From Ditylenchus dipsaci (lineage: Eukaryota; Nematoda; Chromadorea; Rhabditida; Anguinidae), in the NCBI GenBank assembly GCA_004194705.1, contig SADC01000398.1, forward strand, positions 1 through 64,000: a stretch of 64,000 nucleotides of DNA, written 5' to 3'. Shown piece by piece: positions 56,191 through 64,000 of the stretch (position 1 is its first letter; each line of letters opens with the position of its first letter). A model generated the notes under the pieces. It saw only the letters and a list, made by a program, of their open reading frames with translations. It did no database searches and was not told where the DNA came from. The position numbers and the translations under genes were made by a program.

Positions 56191-58935
56191 ATGAAGCCAA
56201 AGTCAGCGTTCATTCTGCTGTTCAATGCTATTATCATAGTAGGATTCGGTAATTTTTAATTTTAAATATAAAGCGCCAGCAAAAATATTTAGCGAAAAAA
56301 ATTTAGTCGTTTTCTCCCATGCTTTTTCTGACTTTGCAAAAAAAGCTCAGTCAGCTTTAGTGAGATTTTGACACATCATTGACTATAGAAATTTTTGGCA
56401 TATTTTATGATAAATTCTGCAGTTATCGGCGGAGCAAAATATGACTCAGGATGGGTGGGTGTTTTCGCTAAGCCAGAAAAAAAGAAGGTGTTTTGGAGGC
56501 GCGTTGGTCAACTCTTGATTTAAGGACACTCAGGGACCGGCCAAAGTTCATTCCCACCTTAGGTCCGACACTTTTTTACCCCGATTTTTTAAAATTTTTT
56601 CAGTTCTATTTTGACAGTCTGGTCCCAAATATGGCAAGGACTCTAATTTTGCCGATTTTTTTTCAGAGACTCAAAATTTTTCTTCTAAAAAAGCAAAAAC
56701 TCGATTTAAGGACAGGATTTTTCAAAAATTCGAGTTTTTGCTTTTAAAAGAAAAACTTTTGGATTTCTGAAAACGATTGGCAAAATTGTAATCACTGCGA
56801 TATTTGGGACCAGACTGTCAAAACACAACTGGCAAAAAAATTAAAAAATCGGGCTAAAAAAGTTTCGCCCCAAGGGGGGAACGAACTTCTGTCCTTAAAA
56901 GACCATGGTTCTTGCGCGCAGTGGCATGACAAAAATTTGAATTGGCGGGGGACACTTCTCTTTCGTCTCTCACTGTACTCTTCGGAGTAATGTCGAACGA
57001 CTCAAAAGAGTAGAGTGAGAGACCAAAGAGAAGTGTCCCCCGCCAATTCAAATTTTTGTCATGCCATTGCGCGCAAAACCATGGTCCTTTAAATCGAGTG
57101 TCCTTAAATCGAGAGTGGACTGTATTTTGAATGTTTGACCTTTTCCAAATAACCGCAAGCTTGGATCAGAAAAGCGCAATCCTTTAACCACAAATAACAA
57201 AACGAACAGCCCAAAAATTTACAGGTATACTAGCGTATTCGTCTAAATATTTCAAAAAGCCAGTACAAAGAGGTTTTCATTGTGGTGACCTATCTATTCG
57301 CTATCCTTTCAAAGAATCCACAGTTCCTATTGGAAGCAAGTTATTGTTTGTACAAAAATACTGCTAGTTAAACAAATTTTTGTTAAGGTCTTTTGCTAGT
57401 TGGAAATGCTTCCACCCTTGTGGCGGTATGTCCCCACCAACATAATATTTACTTAGAATTGCATACTCTTTTTTTCAGATTATTCTCGGCGAATTCTTTT
57501 ACCACCGAAGAAAGTTTGAGCCATTGTCGCAGGTCTATCAGCTTTTTGACCAGCTGCTACACCCATCTTTCGTTCGGTTTGCCCAATTCTTTTGTAAACT
57601 AAATAGTTTTGATGAGTTCTTTAAAATAAATAGACAAATTTAAGTGGCTTCTGTGGCTGGGTTCACGGTAAACATTTGGCTCGTCTACATGGTCAAATAC
57701 AATCTGGGACAATTGAGACCTCATTTTTTGGACGTGTGTCGACCAAACGTTAACTATATGAGCTGTTCTGCCACACAGTACTTCGAGAATTACACTTGCA
57801 CTACAAGTGGGACTGAGCCAGCTCGCAAATTATACGATGCCAGGCTCAGGTATCACCTTTTAGACAATTTATAAACAAAAGTTTTATTCTAAAAATTAAG
57901 TTTCTATTCTGGCCACACATCCGCAGCCTTCTACTTTGCTTCCTTTTTTGTGGTCAGATACTTTATTAGTGTTGCATTTTGCTAGCTTGACTATTACAGA
58001 TGTACGTACATACAAGGATTGGCCGATTTGAGTACTCCTGGACACCTCTGTTTGTGCTGCTCTACACAATTGTTCTGACTGCAGCTAGTTTAGTGGGTAT
58101 CTCTAGAATACTAGACAATAAACATCACAATTCGGACGTAGTAGTGGGTGCTTTGGTTGGCACTTCTATTGCCGCTTGTGTGGTAAGTTGAAATTTTGAA
58201 TTTTTGCAAAAACTTATTTTATAAATTGTTTCGGGGACGCAACTTTTAAAGCTAGACTCTAACTTAACCCTTTAAGGGAAGTTTGAATGGCCAGCTTGTG
58301 TGACTAGACGTACATACAAGGATTGGCCGACATACAAGGAATCGATGATCATTGCATTAAATTTTCTTTTATGCAACTAGAAGTTTCCTTTATGCATGAC
58401 GCAGTGGATAAGCTTTTGTGTTTTATGGCCGAAATTGGTCGCAGGTTCGATTCCACGTGGTGGCACGCTATTTATTTGGCATGTTTGACTAGTTTTTTTT
58501 GGCGCGATTCGACTATTTTAGTGCCAGATTTGGAATCAGCGACCCAAATTACCCTAGAACTGGTCAAACAAACCAAAAAAAGCGTTCCACCACGTGGGAT
58601 CGAACCTGCGACCCATTGTGGCCAAAAAACACTAACGCTTATCCGCTGCGTTATGCATAAAGGAAATTTCTAGTCACACAAGTTAGCCCCCTATTTAAAA
58701 TTTTAGTTGGCGAATTGGTTGCGTCCTGTTTTTTATAAAATGTTTTTATCATTTTATAAAAAAATATTAGAAACACCGCTTTTAAGATTTTTAAAATTTT
58801 CAGCTTTATTGTAATAAGCATTTGGTTGGTAATGCTGAAACTACCGCTTTGGTTGAAACACACGATCATGTTTATGAAAAGGATCAAAAAAAGAAAAAAG
58901 TCTCTGCTGGATCTACTCAAAACAGTAATGTATAA
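56191..58935 (+). CDS. PLPP-like: Lipid phosphate phosphatase (PAP2/PLPP family)
   Basis: Exons: 56191-56248, 57225-57349, 57388-57425, 57479-57593, 57645-57849, 57901-57952, 58000-58182, 58804-58935 (TAA). The protein starts MKPKSAFILLFNAIIIVGFG (first membrane helix), then PVQRGFHCGDLSIRYPFKES, typical of PLPP1-3. The three phosphatase motifs are intact: KYNLGQLRPHF (C1), RLSFYSGHTSAAF with catalytic His (C2), SRILDNKHHNSDVVVG with nucleophile His and Asp (C3). NYTC gives a likely luminal N-glycosylation site as in mammalian LPPs. It ends in a short charged cytoplasmic tail. It dephosphorylates phosphatidate, lysophosphatidate and similar lipids at the plasma membrane. One missing base at the exon 2/3 boundary (57350) must be assumed. 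Introns 1 and 7 carry palindromic repeats. Confidence 0.88.
56495..57122. repeat. Pogo-like MITE plus nested palindrome in PLPP-like intron 1
   Basis: Left end GGTCAACTCTTGATTTAAGG; right end CCTTAAATCGAGAGTGGACTGTA (57098-57123). Between them AAGTTCATTCCCACCTTAGGTCC mirrors CCCAAGGGGGGAACGAACTT. A separate 190-bp palindrome (56895-57085, GACAAAAATTTGAATTGGCGGGGG on both sides) is inserted near the right arm. Confidence 0.75.
58225..58735. repeat. Palindrome with tRNA-like arms in PLPP-like intron 7
   Basis: Outer pair GGGGACGCAAC (58234) / GGTTGCGTCC (58717); CTTGTGTGACTAGACG / TCTAGTCACACAAG. Inner arms carry a tRNA-like sequence: CGCAGTGGATAAGC (58401-58414, A-box-like), then GGTCGCAGGTTCGATTCC (58438-58455, perfect B-box form). 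The inverted copy is at 58595-58650 (GGGATCGAACCTGCGACCC ... GCTTATCCGCTGCG). A tRNA-derived SINE-like unit in head-to-head arrangement. Confidence 0.7.
58309..58330 (+). repeat. Copy of a PLPP-like exon segment inside the intron
   Basis: 22 bp of exon 7 (58005-58026, around TACATACAAGGATTGG) recur exactly at 58309-58330, within the left arm of the intron palindrome. Part of the segment (CATACAAGGA) recurs once more at 58331. Confidence 0.85.
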
Positions 58936-59339
58936 TTTTAGTCATAATTATCATTTTTTACAACTATTAGCTTTAAGCATTCTTTTTGCTCTAATTGTTC
59001 ATGTACTTTATAAATTTTATTTTTGCAAAAGAAAATTTTGTCTGTCATGATAACACTTCTGCATCAACACACAATCCGATTGAGTTTCATCTGTTATAAA
59101 GACGTAAAATTTTATACTGTCTATAACGACATCTTAGTGCTAAAGTATCCTATAAAAGCGTGTTTTGACCACTTTTTAAGCTTCCCTGGTCATTATTTCG
59201 GTAAAAAAACATGTTTTTAAGTGGTGGACAATCATTTTCCAAAAACTTGCCTGACCAAAATTTAACTTTTCGCCTTGGAGGACGAAAGTAAACTACCAGA
59301 AAAAAGTACTTGGACGCCCCGAAAACTTCCAAAACCTCA

Positions 59340-59460
59340 AATTTGAACATAGTTCAGTTGACTGGAGCTACTGCATAAAGAAACTCTAATATGCATGAAT
59401 ATTTATGCATTCAGAGTCCCTTTTTAGTGGTCTGTGTTAAAGGTACCGCTGCTCCTCCGA
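59340..59460. repeat. PAL1 family, partial copy
   Basis: GAACATAGTTCAGTTGACTGG, CATAAAGAAACTCTAATATGC and TTCAGAGTCCCTTTTTAGTG match the left half of PAL1. Confidence 0.5.
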
Positions 59461-59852
59461 ACAGGTCGCAGAATGCTCGAGAGTAAGATACGATCTGCGA
59501 TTACCTGCGAAACACTTGCGAAATTTGCTTGGTTCTATCTGCGGATCGCCTCTAGGTAGACAATTTAAAGACAACCCACAAAGGGGATCAAGTAAAAAAT
59601 CGCCTTTCTGACATTATACACTAAAAATATTGTCGGCCAAAAATGGAATAGCGAGAAACATAATTTCGAAAATCGCTCTACAAAAGGCTATGGTTAACAT
59701 AAAAAATCAAAATAACTTCATACACTCTGCATGATAAAACTAGTCCATGAAAAAGTATTGATTGGTTCACTTTATCGCAACAATAGAGCTCACAAAAAAT
59801 ATTTTCTGTGTCTTTCTTTGTATGATAGTAGTTAACCAGGCAGATTTGTATC

Positions 59853-60228
59853 ATTGATTGATTTACGACCCCCTGTCAATCTTGGTTGTGCGGAAACATT
59901 TTGCGGTAAATTCAAAATTGTGTTAGAGAGTCAGAGAAACTTTTTGGACATTAATCTAGAAACCATTTTTAACAAACAAATTTCAAATTTTAAAATGTTT
60001 GAATTTCAAAAACTGATTTGAATTGAAATTTAAAAAATTCATTCAAAATTCAAATTTAAATTTCTGACTCTCTAACTCGATTTGAATTTTACTGGATTTT
60101 GCAGAAAAAACTGTCCGAAGAAAAACTTTTCTCTGACTCTCTAACACAATTTTAACAAATTTTTTTAACAAAATTTGAAATTTTCCCGCACAACCAAGAT
60201 TGACAAGGGGGGTCGTAAATCAATCACT
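59853..60228. repeat. Palindrome with GATTGATTTACGACCCCC arms
   Basis: GATTGATTTACGACCCCCTG.CAATCTTGGTTGTGCGG (59855) mirrors CCGCACAACCAAGATTGACA..GGGTCGTAAATCAATC (60187). Inner GTTAGAGAGTCAGAGAAAC against CTCTGACTCTCTAACAC. The centre is AATTTCAAATTT-rich. Confidence 0.8.
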
Positions 60229-60479
60229 TGGTGGAATCTGGAGGGTTAACTACTTATGATATGTACTATTATTTGCTGAGAATCGTATTGATTTAATTAA
60301 AAAGAAATGCAATGCAAAAGACAAGATAATCACGTGTTCAACAGTTTTGTTATTGGTAAAGAGAGAGCCATTATTATGTAAGCCCAACTATTTCTAAACC
60401 AGAACGCTAATCTTCCTTCGCCGGAAAATGTCTGCTTTTAACGAGGTCTTCCATTTAAATTTTTGTTTTCCAAATTTAA

Positions 60480-62641
60480 ATGGAAAATTATCAGATTTTG
60501 ACCTCTGCTATCGTCATCTTATGTGTGGCTATATCCTGGACTTGCAGTACTCAATTTACAAAGACGGCTTTAAACATAGATCAATCTCATTTTTATGCCC
60601 CTTATTCATTAGTATGGTTCAACACTTGCTTTATGTCTATTTGCTTTCCAGTTTTCCTGCTTTACAACAAGCTCTGGAACAATATTAATTCTAAGCAGTC
60701 TTTTATCGATGCTTCAGTGGTATTTGGAGACTCTGGCTTGACCATACGGTAATTTTTTTATACACAGCATTTTTTCGCAGCAGTATAAAAAAAGTAATAT
60801 TGAACACCTTGAATTTGCGGATCTAAGTGTGGGCCAATTTTTTTGCACTGATGTTTTTTGTTGCAATTTCTGTTTTCAGCTCCATTCACTGGATCGAATT
60901 CCAAATTTGTGTAAACGCAGTTCGACTCAGAATCGTAAAGCAATTTCGTCGGTATGTGATATCAAAAACATGATTTTTGCTTGGTATTCCCTGTAGTTTG
61001 AGTCTTGCCCATCCAGAGGCTACTCGCAGAACAGGACCTAATCTACTTGGGGGACCAAGTGTTTTTGACATTTTACACCCAAAATTGCTTTCGATTCAGA
61101 AAAAAAGATACATTAACATAAAACATGCAAAAAGTTGGCCTAACGTGTATATCTTAAATCAGAAGTTTTTGAGTTGTTTTTTAACTTCCATGATCACTTC
61201 CGATTCCTCCATTTTAGTTAGACTTCTTAGACTTTCAGGCTCAAAAATGACATGACAAAATTATGATGTAGAAACACAAAGATATAAAGTATTTAAAATA
61301 TTCAGTTCTTTTTTCTCACGTGTTTCACCTTTTGTGCTGACATGGATTGCAGCCAATTACTCTTATGGTCAATCCCTTGGACATATTACAGCAAGTGCAG
61401 CAGCTTCTATTTTGAGCTCCAACACATTAATTGTTGGTATTCTAAGTTGGTTGTTGCTTAAAGAGAAGCTGACTGTTGCTAAGGTGGATTACAATGAAAA
61501 AATATGAAACTGTACAAAACAAAATTTTAGTGTTTAGCTGTTGTATTTGCTATTGCAGGAGTTGTAATAATTTCAATGGACAAAGAGTTTGCAGCGAGTT
61601 TGTTGGGTGTCTGCTTAGCTCTGATATCCGCCTTCACAGCTGCAATTTATAAAGTAAGAAAATTTTATTTGTATATGTATGGCCATTGTGTCGTTCACAC
61701 CCTTAGTTTGGCCTTGGTTCTCCTGTTGGTCGAGAAACACGGAAATCAAAGAAATGTATTTGAATTTATCAAATTTAAGGTGGGCTTCAAACTCATCGTA
61801 GGAAATGCCACATTAAGTCAAGTTTCATTATTTATGAGCTGTCTCGGTCTTTTCAACATGCTTCTCAACTTTGCCCCTACTGTTGTGTTTATCGCCACAG
61901 GCTTAGACCATTTTGAGTGGGAATTTGTGCCATGGCTTCCGCTTATGGGTGCAGCGATCCTGGCAATGGGTATTAAATTGATATGGTCGGAAATAGGGTG
62001 GTCAGAAAGTTCCCGAACTAAAGCGAAAATATTTCATTGATATATTTATAACTTTATATTTCCTGGATTTCATGTAGTGGCCAGTAAGTTAAAATGGTCT
62101 GTGTTACTTAAATACTTTTCAAAATTCAGAGCTGAACAAGCTCTGAATGAAATTTGTGAAAATAGTTTTATGAACTCTAATAAGCTCTAATACTCTATAA
62201 GAGCCTCACCCGAAGACCCGAGAAGACATCCTTAAGGGAGCATGATTTTCTCGAGCAGCGGCATGTGCAAAATTCTATTTGGTCTAGAACTGTACTTTTT
62301 GGAGTTTAAAAAATATTTTTTATTTAGGTTTACTTTTTTTTTATTCGGGAACATTCTGGCTACCAGATGATTGCTTAAAAAACACTAGATTTTTAGTATT
62401 TAATTTTTGCGTAAACTTCGGAATCGCCTTATTGAGCCTCTAATAGTCTCTATCGGCATGCTCTTCGGTTTACCTTTGAACACAGGTAAGCCGACATTGA
62501 TTTACTCAACGATTGAAAAAAACTTTGATTTCAGCAATAGATATATTGTTTCGTGATATGACAGCAACACCGACGTTTTTAGTTGGAGCCAGCCTGTTAC
62601 TTATTCGTTTGTGCTGGCTGCTCTTCCTGTTGAAGAGTTAA
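60480..62641 (+). CDS. SLC35F-like: SLC35F3/F4-like membrane transporter
   Basis: Exons: 60480-60748, 60880-60951, 61306-61483, 61531-61653, 61780-61969, 62397-62485, 62535-62641 (TAA); phases join well. The protein starts MENYQILTSAIVILCVAISW and has the F3/F4 pattern: STQFTKTAL, FYAPYSLVWFNTC, VFGDSGLTIR, PFVLTWIAANYSYGQSL, SSNTLIVGILSWLLLKEKL, AVVFAIAGVVIISM, SAFTAAIYK-VGFKLIVGNA, SLFMSCLGLFNML, VFNFCVNFGIALIEPLIVSI, GLPLNTAIDIL and a last helix. About ten membrane segments are present, as in drug/metabolite-transporter-like SLC35 proteins. The human F3 member has been linked to thiamine uptake, so a vitamin or nucleotide-sugar substrate is only conjecture. One base appears missing near 62427. 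Intron 4 (61654-61779) is stop-free and a multiple of three. Confidence 0.85.
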
Positions 62642-62914
62642 TCAAGAACATTGTGTGTGGAAAAAAAGAAAAAGTGCAAATATCGGGCAATGAAATATCT
62701 TGAAATATTTTTTGTAAAATGCTTGAAATACTCATTTTTAATATAAAAAATTATTAAAACTTGGTAGTATTTTTTCCAAAAATACTCGCTTTCGTGCGCG
62801 CGAAACCATGGTTCTTTAACTACTTTTTTTTCTACAGAAACATTTCTAAAAAGTTTCTGTTTGAAAATTACCGTCTAAAAAATTGACTTAAAGTTTTCAA
62901 AGGTCAATGGTCTT

Positions 62915-63570
62915 TTAGGCTACTTTGGGGTCATTTTTCGGTGAACTACCACATTCAGGCTTAACCTTAGGCATGGATAGGCCAGAGTATGTTAGAACGA
63001 ACTCAAACATGTTTCTCTAACATTATTTTATTATTTATTATTTTAACTTTGAAAAAATTTAAGTCCGTACTAACATACGCTGTAGAGTTGGCTCGGAATT
63101 CCGGTTTACTGGAATTGCTGTCCTTTTTTTTTGATTACGGTTTCGGTCGCAAAAAAAATATAATTCCGGTTCCGGTTTTCACAAAACCAAAATTCCGGTT
63201 CCGGTCTAAATATCAGTTCCGAGCCCAGCTCTATCATAATTTTTCTCTTGCTCAGCTGATTTGAACGCTTTTTTTATATTTTTCAGGCAATTTTTCGTGT
63301 AATGTATCCAAATAAACAACAAATCATGTAAACCGGCAGCGATTTGTTCTAAAAATTTCTTTTTTTCGGCTCCGGTTTCGGTTTCAGCAAAAGTGAAATT
63401 CCGGTTCCGGTTATTACAAAACTGAAATTCCGGTTTTGGTTCCGGTTCGGGTCCAAATATCAATTCCGAGCAAACTCTAATACGCTGACTTATCCTCCTT
63501 TTATCCTAAATGTGATAATTCACCGAAAAAATGACCCCAAAGTACACTAAAAAGAACATTTATCTTTGAG
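62915..63570. repeat. Concentric palindrome with GAATTCCGGTT repeat core
   Basis: Outer pair CTACTTTGGGGTCATTTTTCGGTGAA (62920) / TTCACCGAAAAAATGACCCCAAAGTA (63519). The second layer (GGCTTAACCTTAGG, CGAACTCAAACATG) resembles the arms at 28119-28170. The core 63090-63475 holds GAATTCCGG / TTCCGGTTCCGG repeats with AGAGTTGGCTCGGAATTCC and TCCGAGCAAACTCT ends, hAT-like. Confidence 0.65.
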
Positions 63571-64000
63571 AGTTGAAGTCAAAACTTTTTTAGAATAGTT
63601 AGAATTTTAAGAAAAAAAAGTGTTTAAATGTTTCTTGTATTGTATTAAGCAAAAGAAATAGTCAAGGATTGTTTTTGTGTCATTTTTCAAAAATTTTGAA
63701 GGTGCGGTATAAACAGCATAAGTACTAGGGATGTGAATGAAATTTACAAAAAAATACATTTTGACTATTTTGACAAAATAGGTCATTTTGTCCAGTTCTT
63801 AGTGTTATTTCAAAGTGAGAGAAAAATATTTCGACTAAAATTATCAATAATAAAAATTATTTCGGGTCGCGTTACCAATTTGTATCCCTGTTCCAAGCCC
63901 ACACTATGATAATTAAAAATTTCTAAACATTTCACCTTCAATTTACATTTTAGTGTGTCTGATATTTCGAAAACTTACACTTCACTAATTTTCGCCTTAT

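Overview
This is a 64 kb piece of an AT-rich, repeat-laden eukaryotic nuclear genome. It is almost certainly from an invertebrate animal. Genes are cut into short exons by mostly 36-60 nt GT-AG introns. Recognisable products are animal-type: a KDM1B/LSD2-like histone demethylase, LDL-receptor class A repeats, an SLC35F3/F4-like carrier, a lipid phosphate phosphatase, an ABCG-type protein and a minimal alpha-crystallin protein. I cannot name the lineage from the sequence.

Layout: 1-9 kb holds a mariner remnant, MITEs, a decayed BEL/Pao gag and an unassigned minus-strand gene. 9.4-17.1 kb holds minus-strand exons of an LDLa-repeat protein, separated by nested palindromes and two hAT-type non-autonomous elements with clear 8-bp target duplications. 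18.5-20.4 kb is a hAT transposase. 20.9-23.2 kb has two foldback elements whose arms are minisatellites. 23.6-26.6 kb carries the ABCG-like gene and the small heat-shock-like gene. 27-33 kb is repeats plus a BEL/Pao gag. 34.4-36.7 kb is a coiled-coil protein with a C-terminal membrane segment. 36.7-44 kb is tandem and palindromic repeats. 45-50.7 kb is the KDM1B-like gene, with a PIF/Harbinger element in one intron. 56.2-58.9 kb is the phosphatase and 60.5-62.6 kb the SLC35F-like gene. The remainder is MITE-dense intergenic DNA.

The genes look like unrelated housekeeping neighbours; I see no operon-like system. The most unusual property is structural. Palindromic elements sit inside the centres of other palindromes, giving concentric hairpin architectures. 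One locus preserves an empty insertion site in the opposite arm, showing that the CCGTATTT-ended MITE family duplicates TA. A second general property is that nearly every conserved gene needs one or more single-base corrections, usually at homopolymers. That points to residual long-read assembly errors, or less likely to widespread pseudogenisation. Exon models below are hand-made from splice motifs and remembered family patterns; no search was run.
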